In this document: in pieces, positions 8,083 to 15,929 of the stretch | How positions within the stretch are numbered: the stretch's first letter is position 1 | Layout of the letters: each line of letters begins with the position of its first letter | Source: Ardenticatenales bacterium | GTDB lineage: Bacteria; Chloroflexota; Anaerolineae; Promineifilales; Promineifilaceae | Direction of reading: 5' to 3' | Length of the DNA: 64,000 bases | Assembly: GCA_020634575.1 (NCBI GenBank) | Contig: JACKBM010000016.1 | Span: 44,501-108,500, forward strand | Program-made: the position numbers and the translations under genes | The notes under the pieces: generated by a model | What the model saw: only the letters and a program-made list of their open reading frames with translations | The model's database searches: none | Told to the model about the DNA's origin: nothing

Positions 8083-9135
8083 CTATTCCTGAATAAAGCC
8101 GTAAAACAGCTCGGCCCAGCGGTCAGCGGCGTCGAAGAGGGGGCCGTGGCCGGAGCCTTCGAACATCTCCATGGTGACGTCGCCGCCGTTTTCGCCGTAG
8201 GCGGTGAGGACGTCGCGGATCTGGCTGACCATCTGCTGTGGCGGGAAGACCTCCTCGCCGGGCCAGCCGGGGATCAAGCCCATCTGTCCCAGGGTGCCCA
8301 TTTCCCAGGCGGAGCCATCGGCCACGACGATGTCAGCGCTGCCATGGGTCCAGAGGACGGGCGGTTTGGGATCGATGTTGACGAGGTCGGCCCAGGCGCA
8401 ATATTTGCCGGAGAGCGCGTTGAGGATGCCCCGCGTCCCCGGCGCGATGCCTGGCCAATTTGCGGATGGCGTCAGGTCGCCCGGGTAGCCATCCTCGCCA
8501 GTGACTGACTTCAAGACTTCGTCCACCAGCATGTCGAGCCGAGCCTCGTCCTGCGTAAAGCTGGGCGCCCAATAAGAGGTTTTGATGACGGCGCGGGGCG
8601 AGACCTGGGATTCTTCCGAGCGATCATTGTCGGCGATGCGCTGGGCAAATTCCGGGTTGCCGGTGCCGCCGCCGCTGCCGGCCCAGTCTGGGAAGCAGGG
8701 GGTGCCATCCCGGTGGACGCCGCCAAAACCGTAGGGCGAGACCGGGTCGATGAAGGTGAGCGAGGCGACCTGCTCCGGCCGGTCCATCGCATACGCCGCA
8801 ATCGCCGCGCCGCCGGTTGACCAGCCGACCAGGTGGACGGGCGCCGTAATGCCCAGCGCCTGAACCAGTGAGTAGGTGTCGTCGGCCCAGTCGCGCAGGC
8901 CGCGGGTGGCGTCAATCGGCAGCTGCTCGGTGTCGCCAAAGCCGCGCATATCGGGCAAAATGAAGCGGTAGCCGGCCGGCGCCTGCGGCAGCAGATGTTC
9001 GTAGAACCGGCCGGTTGACAGATTCCCGTGGATCATCACCACCGGAATGCCGTCGGCTGGCCCGTAATCCAGATAATGCATCGTCAGTCGGTCAGTTTTG
9101 AGGTCGTGTGCGGTCACACCGGATGGCATATCCAT
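8083..9135 (-). CDS. Alpha/beta hydrolase
   Basis: The 350-residue protein has a canonical alpha/beta hydrolase layout: VVMIHGNLS oxyanion segment, nucleophile elbow GWSTGG, acid region near WTHGSADIVV and a C-terminal histidine in EGSGHGPLF. This fits an esterase, epoxide hydrolase or similar enzyme; the substrate is unknown. The frame opens 12 codons earlier, but the ATG at 9135 has an AAGGAAGGA ribosome site and is preferred. It is divergent from the FrhB-like gene. An inverted repeat CCTTATC/GATAAGG (9147-9179) in the gap may be regulatory. Confidence 0.85.
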   Translation of the reverse strand: MDMPSGVTAHDLKTDRLTMHYLDYGPADGIPVVMIHGNLSTGRFYEHLLPQAPAGYRFILPDMRGFGDTEQLPIDATRGLRDWADDTYSLVQALGITAPVHLVGWSTGGAAIAAYAMDRPEQVASLTFIDPVSPYGFGGVHRDGTPCFPDWAGSGGGTGNPEFAQRIADNDRSEESQVSPRAVIKTSYWAPSFTQDEARLDMLVDEVLKSVTGEDGYPGDLTPSANWPGIAPGTRGILNALSGKYCAWADLVNIDPKPPVLWTHGSADIVVADGSAWEMGTLGQMGLIPGWPGEEVFPPQQMVSQIRDVLTAYGENGGDVTMEMFEGSGHGPLFDAADRWAELFYGFIQE

Positions 9136-9146
9136 GAGAATTCCTT

Positions 9147-9179
9147 CCTTATCTGTTTTTTGCGGGGACATCGATAAGG
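9147..9179. promoter_or_regulatory. Inverted repeat CCTTATC / GATAAGG between divergent genes
   Basis: A perfect 7-bp inverted repeat with a 19-bp spacer lies between the hydrolase and the FrhB-like gene. It partly overlaps the hydrolase ribosome site, so it could be a 5' hairpin or an operator. Confidence 0.25.
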
Positions 9180-9246
9180 GATATTACCCGCCAGCCAGTT
9201 CGCTGCCAAGCGGAACGGCCGGCTTTTTTGAGGAATGTTGCAACCT

Positions 9247-10356
9247 ATGAATGAACGCCAACGCCCAACCATTGCCCAGCTTGAAGACATCGTCAGGGCT
9301 GGCCTCTGTAGCGGCTGCGGCCTTTGCCAGAGCGTCGCCGGCGCGGAACGGGTGGAGCTGGGGCTGACACCGGCCGGTCGCCTCCGTCCCTGGACCCGGT
9401 TGCCTCTGGATGAGGTCACCATCAACGAAATCGCCGCCGTCTGTCCCGGCACTGAAATCCACGGCCTGCCCGAGGCACTCTATGCCGCCGCGCCGTTCGT
9501 CGACAACACCTGGGGGCCTTATTTCGCCATCCAGCGTGCTGGCGTTTCTGCTCCTGAGCTCCAGGGCCGCGGATTGTTGGACGCCCTGGCCATTCAACTC
9601 CTGGAAAGCGGCCAGGTTGATTTTATCCTGCAGGCGGCGTCGAACCCGGGCAGCCCCCTGGGGTTCCGGCCCCAACTTAGTTTCAGTCGGGCTGATGTTC
9701 TGGGTAGCGCCGGGACGCCTTATGGTCAGGTGGCGCTGCTCGGCGAGTTTAGGCAACTGCTGGCGCGCGGCCAGCGCTTTGCCTTCATCGGCCGGCCCTG
9801 CGACCTGACCGCCATCCGCAACCTGGCCTGGCACGATCCACGCGTTGACGAGCTGTGTTGTTTCAAGCTCAGCTACTTCTGTCTTGGGCTGACGGATCAC
9901 GGCGGGGCTGCTTCTGGCGCCGGGCTGAACCGGGCTAACCCGGACGAGGCCCAACTCCAGTTCCGCTGCCAACTTTGCCCCGATGCGGCCAGTGAGTGCG
10001 CTGACCTGGCCGTTTTTGACATCCCGGGCGAGGCCCGCCAGAGCGGCGTCATTACCCGAACGGAAGCGGGGGCAGCTTTGCTGGCTGCAGCGCAGGCAGC
10101 CGGATTGGTAGCCGGCGAGGCGTTCATCGCGCCTCGAGAGCTGGATGATTTTCAGCCTTATCAGGTCTATCGTAAACAGCAGGTTTGGGCGCGCATTCAC
10201 GGGCTGCGCCGGGCTGGTTCGCTCTGGCCCAACCGGTCACGGTTGCGGGTGAAATTGCTGGCGCTGCAGAATCCGGCCGGTGTCAACGAGGCTGAGATGG
10301 CCGCGATCGGCCGGCAAGCAGCCGGTGGGATTGAGCCTGGGCCATTGGCAGGTTGA
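9247..10356 (+). CDS. Coenzyme F420 hydrogenase/dehydrogenase beta subunit (FrhB-like)
   Basis: The protein has about 369 residues. It opens with the iron-sulfur type motif CSGCGLC, followed by the FrhB core: FIGRPCDLTAIRNLA and later CQLCPDAASECADLAVFD. These match the N- and C-terminal FrhB/FdhB beta-subunit domains, which bind FAD and pass electrons to coenzyme F420. The subunit stands alone without hydrogenase or formate dehydrogenase partners, as in F420-dependent sulfite or glutamate oxidoreductase relatives. The ATG at 9247 is better spaced from the GAGGA site than the ATG at 9235. Two LLM-type oxidoreductases elsewhere in the window fit an F420-using organism. Confidence 0.8.
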   Translation: MNERQRPTIAQLEDIVRAGLCSGCGLCQSVAGAERVELGLTPAGRLRPWTRLPLDEVTINEIAAVCPGTEIHGLPEALYAAAPFVDNTWGPYFAIQRAGVSAPELQGRGLLDALAIQLLESGQVDFILQAASNPGSPLGFRPQLSFSRADVLGSAGTPYGQVALLGEFRQLLARGQRFAFIGRPCDLTAIRNLAWHDPRVDELCCFKLSYFCLGLTDHGGAASGAGLNRANPDEAQLQFRCQLCPDAASECADLAVFDIPGEARQSGVITRTEAGAALLAAAQAAGLVAGEAFIAPRELDDFQPYQVYRKQQVWARIHGLRRAGSLWPNRSRLRVKLLALQNPAGVNEAEMAAIGRQAAGGIEPGPLAG

Positions 10357-10368
10357 GGGTCAACTGCA

Positions 10369-11058
10369 TCAGGCGCCTTTCGTCTTTAGCCAATCCAAAA
10401 AGGATTCATCCCCTGCCCTGGCAACGAGTTCCGGCAGGCTGGCAAACTGCTGAAAATAAGCAAAAACGGTAACGTAGTTCTGATAAGAGAGCCGTTCATC
10501 GCTGCGGGCGATGGCCCAGATTTCGGCTGGCGTCAGGGCCGGCGCATGCTGTTTGAGCTGGCCAGCCGCGCTTAAGGCAAAGCCTTCATAGAACCAGATG
10601 GGACCCATGGCTTCCTCGTTGCCGGCCAGCAACCGGATATGTAGCCAATGAGCCAGTTCGTGGACCAGCAATTTGGTGAAGGAATCCGGTTCTATGCCCG
10701 TCGGATACAGCTCTGTGAATAGGGCCGGTGAAACCGTCAGTAACTGCTCCTGGTGCAGCGTGGCACAATGGGTTTCCGGGATTTCGAACTCTGGACCCAG
10801 CTGAAACAGACGGCGAATTTCTGCATCAAACTCCTTTTTTTCGGCAAAGATGACAACTTCCCGGGCCAGAGGCTCGCGCATGTGGGCGGACCAATCATGC
10901 TGTTGGGCAAAGGCAAGCAACTGTCGTTGGGCCTGGCCGATTTGCGCCTGTAGTCCACCGCGCAGCCCCTCCAGACGGTGGTCAAGCCATAGGGGAATGG
11001 CGAAAACACCTTCTTCCAGAGGCAGAAGATGGGCCGGGTGGCCCGCCATTTTACTCAT
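10369..11058 (-). CDS. HExxH metallopeptidase-like protein (gluzincin type)
   Basis: The protein has about 229 residues. It carries VHELAHWLH, a zinc-binding HExxH helix, and about 20 residues later WFYEGFA, whose glutamate would be the third ligand of a gluzincin (peptidase MA type). There is no signal peptide, so it is probably cytoplasmic. The frame can be read further upstream, but the ATG at 11058 overlaps the end of the MFS gene by 8 bp, which suggests translational coupling as the last gene of a five-gene operon. The substrate is unknown. Confidence 0.7.
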   Translation of the reverse strand: MSKMAGHPAHLLPLEEGVFAIPLWLDHRLEGLRGGLQAQIGQAQRQLLAFAQQHDWSAHMREPLAREVVIFAEKKEFDAEIRRLFQLGPEFEIPETHCATLHQEQLLTVSPALFTELYPTGIEPDSFTKLLVHELAHWLHIRLLAGNEEAMGPIWFYEGFALSAAGQLKQHAPALTPAEIWAIARSDERLSYQNYVTVFAYFQQFASLPELVARAGDESFLDWLKTKGA

Positions 11059-12277
11059 GACCAGCGCTCCCCGCCGCCGAACTGTGACGCACCGCCCGCA
11101 CAAACAGAAAGAGCAACAGCCAGACGATGACGTTGGTCGCAATAGCCGCCACAAACGGCAGGCTGGCTGAGCGGCTGAATAGCTGGCCGCCCAGAAGCGC
11201 CCCCAGGATCATCGCCAGGTTCCAGAAGAGATGGATGAAGCCCAGCGTCCGGCCCCTTTCGGCTGGCGCTGTCGCCTGGGCGACCAGCGGCGGCAGCAGG
11301 GTGGACAGCGACCAGGCGGCGGCAATGCCAACCAGGCCGGCGGCAAAAATGACCCAGAGCTGGCCGCTGCCGAGCGCGAGCACGATCATGCTGCCCAGCG
11401 AAACGGCGAACGTCAGCGCCGTGGTGCCGTTGACGCTCCACTTGTCGGCGGCGTAGCCTACGGCCAGTTGGGCCAGCGAGGCGGCGCTCCAGCTGGCCGT
11501 GGCGTAGAGGGCGATGACCGGCTTGCTGGCGCCGTTGTTATTGAGCAGCAGCGGAATCAGGAGTAGCAGCATGGCGTAATAAAGGGTGGGCAGGAAGCGC
11601 AGGCCGGCCAAAAGCAGGATGAGAGGGCGACCGGCGACCGGCCGGTAACCAAACAGCTCGCGCCAGCCCGGCCGTGCCACCTGTGCCAAGGGCGATGGCG
11701 GCAGGATGAAGCTGATCCAGCCGCTCGTCAGCAGCGCCGAGGCGATGAGGACCGCGGCCAGCAGCCCGTAATCCCATCGTTCCAGCAACAGCCCAGCCAG
11801 CGGGCTGCTCAGGACGCCACCCAGCGTGTACCCCCAGTTAAACAGGGCCGAGGTCAGCCCCAGAAACTGGGGCGCGGCCACGTCCATCAAATAACTTTCG
11901 CTGCCCAATACGTACAGGCCAATTAAAAAGCCGCCGGCTACCCAGAGAAGGGCAATGCCCCAGGCGCTATTCACCAGAAAGACACAGCTGGCGATGCCAA
12001 AACCGAGACTGCCCAGGATCAAGGTCTGCTTGCGCCCCAGCCAATCGGCCAGGGCGCCGCCGACCAGCGACGCGATCAGCCCGGCCACCTGGTTGGCCGC
12101 GGCGATGTTGGCCAGGACGATGGCTGAGTAGCCCCGTTCCTGCACGTAGATAGGGAAAAACGTGCTGTGAGGGGCCAGCATCATCCCGCCGAGAAGCTGA
12201 ACGCCCAGCAAGGTGATGACGGCCCGGTTAAGCGTTTGCCAGAATGAGACGGTGGTTGCTGGGGTGGTGTCGCTCAT
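11051..12277 (-). CDS. MFS transporter (12-helix)
   Basis: The 408-residue membrane protein has about 12 helices. It carries the MFS loop signature GGALADWLGRKQT after helix 2 and a second weaker one (GYAADKWS) after helix 8. The start codon is 8 bp downstream of the methyltransferase stop, and the end overlaps the peptidase gene. In this operon (phosphotransferase, nucleoside phosphorylase, methyltransferase, MFS, peptidase) it may export or import a modified small molecule. That is inference from position only. Confidence 0.85.
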   Translation of the reverse strand: MSDTTPATTVSFWQTLNRAVITLLGVQLLGGMMLAPHSTFFPIYVQERGYSAIVLANIAAANQVAGLIASLVGGALADWLGRKQTLILGSLGFGIASCVFLVNSAWGIALLWVAGGFLIGLYVLGSESYLMDVAAPQFLGLTSALFNWGYTLGGVLSSPLAGLLLERWDYGLLAAVLIASALLTSGWISFILPPSPLAQVARPGWRELFGYRPVAGRPLILLLAGLRFLPTLYYAMLLLLIPLLLNNNGASKPVIALYATASWSAASLAQLAVGYAADKWSVNGTTALTFAVSLGSMIVLALGSGQLWVIFAAGLVGIAAAWSLSTLLPPLVAQATAPAERGRTLGFIHLFWNLAMILGALLGGQLFSRSASLPFVAAIATNVIVWLLLFLFVRAVRHSSAAGSAGHE

Positions 12278-12285
12278 CGCGCTTT

Positions 12286-13047
12286 TCAGACAGGTTTGCT
12301 TTTAATGGCCTCAATGTAAAGGATTTTGGCGATGTTCTGGTGCCACTGCCGTTCCAGCGAATCAGGCGCGCCGCTGGCCAGGGCGGGTTCATCCAGCCGG
12401 GCGATTTGCAGGCCGGCGGCAATCAGGCTGTTGAGATAGGTCGAGAGGGTGCGGTGGTAGGCACCGACGTGGCCGCGCACGCCGCTGCCGCCGGAGCGCC
12501 AATGCCCCTCCTCAAAATAGCGCTGGACGCGATGATGGCGGAACCGGCCGGTCTCATCCTCCTCCACCGGCGCAAACGGCATCGTGAACGGCGTCTCAAA
12601 GCAGGGATGGAGCAAGGCAGCCACAAAGCGCCCACCCGGCCGCAACACCCGCGCCACCGCCGCAAAAGCGGCGTCCATGTCGGGGATGTCCATCAGCGCC
12701 ATCTTGCAGACAACCAGGTCAAAGCGGCCGTCGGCCAGCGGTGTGAGTCTCTGGGCATCTGCCTGCAGATATTGGATGGCGCCGCTCGGGGTCTGGCGCT
12801 GCGCCTCGGCCAGGTTGCGCTCAGCGAGGTCAACGCCGGTGACGCGCGCCCCGGCTGCTGCCAACTGCCGGCTCAGATGCCCCTCGCCACAGGCCAGGTC
12901 GAGGACGTCCAGGCCGGCGAGTGGCGGCAGCAACTCGAGGAGATGCGCCGTGAGCTGGTAGAAAAGCGTCTCCTCAGACGCCAGCCCCCGAGCCACAAAC
13001 TCCAGGTAAAAATCGCCGATCACGTCATAGCGGGCCGCTTCATTCAC
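12286..13047 (-). CDS. Class I SAM-dependent methyltransferase
   Basis: The protein has about 253 residues with the SAM-binding motif VLDLACGEGHLS, the acidic end of strand 2 (VTGVDLAE) and the later VLRPGGRFV segment. The frame is open upstream, but the GTG at 13047 overlaps the stop of the nucleoside phosphorylase (GTGAATGA arrangement), and the sequence resembles other methyltransferases from VNEAARYD onward. That GTG is therefore the likely start and implies translational coupling. The methyl acceptor is unknown. Confidence 0.85.
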   Translation of the reverse strand: MNEAARYDVIGDFYLEFVARGLASEETLFYQLTAHLLELLPPLAGLDVLDLACGEGHLSRQLAAAGARVTGVDLAERNLAEAQRQTPSGAIQYLQADAQRLTPLADGRFDLVVCKMALMDIPDMDAAFAAVARVLRPGGRFVAALLHPCFETPFTMPFAPVEEDETGRFRHHRVQRYFEEGHWRSGGSGVRGHVGAYHRTLSTYLNSLIAAGLQIARLDEPALASGAPDSLERQWHQNIAKILYIEAIKSKPV

Positions 13048-13837
13048 CGGCCTGCTCCAGGCTGGGCAGGAACTGCTCGACCATGAACTGCACCAGCCTG
13101 TCATGGGGATGCGCCTCTTTGCGTTCTACCGCCTCAATGAGGTCGCTCTGCCATTCTTCCGCCTCGTCCTGGGCTGAGTCGGTGACGGTGCCGACGTAGA
13201 GGCAGTGGACGGGTTCGCCAATTTCGCGGGCCAGCACCGGCGCCACGGCATACAGCGACAGCGTGTCCATATTCACGACGTCGCAGCCCTGTTCGCGCAT
13301 AAAGTCGATGATGTGGGGATATTCCCGGTAGAGGCTGTTGCCATTCCAGACGGTGTAGCCGGCCCACGTCAGGTGATGCGCAGCCAGAACGGCCGCAAGA
13401 CGGGCTTCGAGGTCACCGGCCGGTCCGCAGGGCGCCAGCGCCGGCACGCCGTAATGATCCGCCAGGGGCAGGTCAGCCATGGTGTGCGTGGCGACAAACG
13501 GCTGGCCCATCGTTGCGCCGTTGAAGGCGCCCGCATAACCCACGCCGATGATCTGGCGGACGCCATGATGGACCAGCTCCTCAACGGTAGTCGCCCCAAC
13601 CGGAAAGCCATACACCTCGCTGATAACGAGGAAGGGGATGCCCTCGTAGTGGCAGAGCCGTACCTCGCTATTGGGGCTATGCAGGAAAAAGCGCTCCGGG
13701 GCGGTTTCGGTGACGTAGGGCGCAAAGCCATTGGGAAACGGGGTGAAACAGATGAAGGCGGTCCGGGCGGCGGCCCAGGCCGGCGGCAAACGGCGCCCGC
13801 CCAACAAATTTGCCGGGGTCAGATGGGGATTGTTCAT
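13040..13837 (-). CDS. Nucleoside phosphorylase family protein (PNP/UDP type)
   Basis: The 265-residue protein resembles purine nucleoside and uridine phosphorylases. It has GVGYAGAFN, an equivalent of the phosphate-loop segment, and CDVVNMDTLSLYAVA, which matches the family's E-M-E-type ribose-binding block with D in place of one Glu. The reaction would be phosphorolytic cleavage of a nucleoside to base and ribose-1-phosphate. It overlaps the upstream phosphotransferase by 4 bp (ATGA). A phosphotransferase next to a phosphorylase suggests handling of a nucleoside-like compound. Confidence 0.75.
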   Translation of the reverse strand: MNNPHLTPANLLGGRRLPPAWAAARTAFICFTPFPNGFAPYVTETAPERFFLHSPNSEVRLCHYEGIPFLVISEVYGFPVGATTVEELVHHGVRQIIGVGYAGAFNGATMGQPFVATHTMADLPLADHYGVPALAPCGPAGDLEARLAAVLAAHHLTWAGYTVWNGNSLYREYPHIIDFMREQGCDVVNMDTLSLYAVAPVLAREIGEPVHCLYVGTVTDSAQDEAEEWQSDLIEAVERKEAHPHDRLVQFMVEQFLPSLEQAGE

Positions 13838-14790
13838 GGGAAAGTGCTCCTGGCCTCGCTCTCCAACCAGCGGGCCAATGAATCGCTGATAAACGGGCGC
13901 CAGCGCGACAGCTCTGCCTCGTTGGCGTCAATGAGTTGGTAGGCCATGTCCAGGGCGCGCAGGAGGTAGCCGGTACGCAACGCCTGCTGGAAATCGGCTT
14001 CGAGCTGAGGCGCGGGCGCCAGATCCTGCCACGGCGCCAGGTAAGCATCACGCAGTGCCCGCGCTGCCGGATCATCCACGTGGGCCGGCAGGCCGGGGAA
14101 AAGATTCTCGAAGGTGGGCAGGAGGGAGAAAAAAGGGTGGCTGAGGTTGGCGTCGCCCCAGTCGCAGAGCCGGATTTGCCCGTCGTTGATCAGGATGTTG
14201 TTGGTGTGCAGATCACCGTGTTCCAGGGCGATGGCGTAGGGGGCGGCAGCCAGTTGCGCGCACACCTCGGCCAGGCGCGGCAGGGCGGCCCGGCAGCGCG
14301 CCCGTAGCTCATCGGGGATGGCCTGCCCATGCGGCGACGCCAATAGCTCAGCCAGCAGCTCCGGTAGCCGGGCCGGTTGGCGATCCGGCAGGCCCAAAGC
14401 GGCCAGTTCAGCCAATGCCGATATGGAATCACGCTGGAGGTTGGCGTAGATGGGCAGGAATTGCTGCAGGATGGCGTGTTGGGTGCCGACGTCTGGGAGC
14501 TGGCGGAGAAGGGTACCGGCCGGTGCCGTCAAACTCCAGCCCCGCGCCTCGTCCAGTCGGATGATCGGCGGCAGGTGGTCGGCAAAGCAGCCGGCCAGCC
14601 AGCGCAGCAGCGGCGCTTCCTGCCGCCCGCCCGGCCCTGGCGCCTTAAAATAGCCAGTGCCGCCGGCGCCAGTCACATACCAGACCCGCGACCAGGGCCG
14701 ATCGCGCAATAGCTCTATCGTATGAAGTTCGCCCAGGTCTGAGCCTTCCAGCCAGGCCCGCATGGCGCTATCCAGGTTCGTCGCGTTCAT
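13834..14790 (-). CDS. Aminoglycoside phosphotransferase-family kinase
   Basis: The protein has about 318 residues and the APH-fold signatures: catalytic loop LEHGDLHTNN and metal-binding CDWGDAN. Such kinases phosphorylate small molecules (antibiotics, choline, methylthioribose, homoserine). The substrate here is not evident, and antibiotic resistance should not be assumed. The frame can be extended upstream through the repeat element, but the ATG at 14790 has a strong GGAGG site 8 bp upstream and is the start. It is the first gene of a five-gene overlapping operon. Confidence 0.85.
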   Translation of the reverse strand: MNATNLDSAMRAWLEGSDLGELHTIELLRDRPWSRVWYVTGAGGTGYFKAPGPGGRQEAPLLRWLAGCFADHLPPIIRLDEARGWSLTAPAGTLLRQLPDVGTQHAILQQFLPIYANLQRDSISALAELAALGLPDRQPARLPELLAELLASPHGQAIPDELRARCRAALPRLAEVCAQLAAAPYAIALEHGDLHTNNILINDGQIRLCDWGDANLSHPFFSLLPTFENLFPGLPAHVDDPAARALRDAYLAPWQDLAPAPQLEADFQQALRTGYLLRALDMAYQLIDANEAELSRWRPFISDSLARWLESEARSTFP

Positions 14791-14800
14791 CTGCCATCCT

Positions 14801-14870
14801 CCGGTGAGGGGTTCCCCCCAACCCGTCGGGTTGTAGGGGAGCCGACGGGTTGGGGGCGACCTCTCACCGG
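14801..14870. repeat. Intergenic palindrome repeat element 3
   Basis: The outer arms CCGGTGAGG (14801-14809) and CCTCTCACCGG (ending 14870) flank two cores, AACCCGTCGGGTT and GCCGACGGGTT. The element lies between two minus-strand genes. Its right arm overlaps the TGA stop of the upstream gene and its left arm abuts the ribosome site of the phosphotransferase gene. Confidence 0.75.
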
Positions 14871-15394
14871 AGCCGCTGGAAACGCTGGTGGTTGCCCGGC
14901 TGCCAGCTCTGGCCACCGTCTTCCGTATATTCCATGTGCGATTCGAAGCTATTTGGTTGGACGTTGCTGCGGGTGAAGCGGAGCTGGCTTTCGCCGCCGC
15001 CGGCCGTGGCGAAGGGGTGGCTGACCCGCGTCTCACTGCCAAAGGGGCCATTCATGACCCAAAGGCGGCCATCAGCGCCAACGGAGACCATCTCGATCTG
15101 TCGGGTTGCGGGCTTGAGGTAAAGCAGCAGGGCAGCGCTCTGCTTCAGCTCGGGGATGTCGCTGCGGCCGCTGACGACCTGGTCGGGCATCACCCAGCTG
15201 TACTCGTAGCTGCCGCTGACTGATTTCGCAACGGTGCCATCCGGCCCCAGAAAATCAGTCTGGGCCGACCAGAGGCCGATGGCGTGGCGCAACTGCTCGA
15301 TGCTTTGCGCCAGCTCGGCGTCGGCCGGGACAGAGGCGCTGGCTCGCAACGCCAGGGCAGCGATGGCGGTCAGGGAAACGGTGGTCCAAAACAT
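14864..15394 (-). CDS. Hypothetical protein, possible exported small beta protein (DUF1579-like)
   Basis: The 176-residue protein starts at an ATG with an AAGGAG site. The first 22 residues are hydrophobic and Ala-rich with a possible signal cleavage site after ASA. The rest is rich in beta-type sequence (QIEMVSVGADGRLWVMNGPF, MEYTEDGGQSWQPG). The pattern is reminiscent of DUF1579 or lipocalin-like proteins, but I do not recognise it firmly. Its stop codon TGA is shared with a repeat element. Confidence 0.55.
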   Translation of the reverse strand: MFWTTVSLTAIAALALRASASVPADAELAQSIEQLRHAIGLWSAQTDFLGPDGTVAKSVSGSYEYSWVMPDQVVSGRSDIPELKQSAALLLYLKPATRQIEMVSVGADGRLWVMNGPFGSETRVSHPFATAGGGESQLRFTRSNVQPNSFESHMEYTEDGGQSWQPGNHQRFQRLR

Positions 15395-15498
15395 GGCTAC
15401 TCCTTACTCAAATGGGTTGGTAAACGCGCTGGCGTCAGGCGCCAGATTGCGCCAGTGTAACGCAGAATGTCGCACCGGGTTGGGGCGGGGACGCGGGG

Positions 15499-15918
15499 CT
15501 AACGAAACGTTGAGACATCGGCCAGCCGGACCCAGCGATCATCACGCCGCTCGTATAACATGAGCCAGGCGCTGACAAAATCCAGCGGCTGGACGCTGCC
15601 ATCCCCGACCTGTTGCTGGCCGCTGACCTTGACCTGGGCGATAAGCCAGCCCATTGAGCCATCCGCCGAGATACCCACGATAGGCTCGCTCAGATCGGCG
15701 TATTCGCTGAAGTCCGTGTTCCCCAGGTAGCTGCTGAACTGGGTTCGGATGGCGTCAGCGGTCGGGCGGCGGATGTCACCGCGGCCAACGGAGAGGTAGT
15801 CCGGGGCGATATCCTGCAGGAAAAAATCGACATCTTTGTCCAGGTGGGCCTGGATGCCGGCCTGGTGTAGGGCCAGGAGCTCGGCTTTGAGCGTTTCAAG
15901 TTCGGCTTCGCTTCGCAT
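15499..15918 (-). CDS. SnoaL/NTF2-like protein
   Basis: The protein has about 139 residues. It has the NTF2-like layout of a helical N-terminus (LHQAGIQAHLDKDVDFFLQDIAPDY) followed by beta strands ending in ERRDDRWVRLADVSTFR. Such cone-shaped proteins act as small enzymes (cyclases, isomerases) or binding proteins. The frame opens at 15951, but the ATG at 15918 has an AAGGA site and avoids overlap with the esterase gene 11 bp upstream. It is probably co-transcribed with the esterase. Confidence 0.75.
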   Translation of the reverse strand: MRSEAELETLKAELLALHQAGIQAHLDKDVDFFLQDIAPDYLSVGRGDIRRPTADAIRTQFSSYLGNTDFSEYADLSEPIVGISADGSMGWLIAQVKVSGQQQVGDGSVQPLDFVSAWLMLYERRDDRWVRLADVSTFR

Positions 15919-15929
15919 AGCATCGTTCC

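Noticed and set aside
13834..14790. Antibiotic resistance gene
   Set aside because: The kinase fold is shared by many metabolic kinases, and the operon context points to small-molecule metabolism, with no resistance or mobile genes nearby.
14791..15051. N-terminal extension of the phosphotransferase
   Set aside because: The extra codons read through a repeat element and the neighbouring gene; the ATG at 14790 has a GGAGG site.
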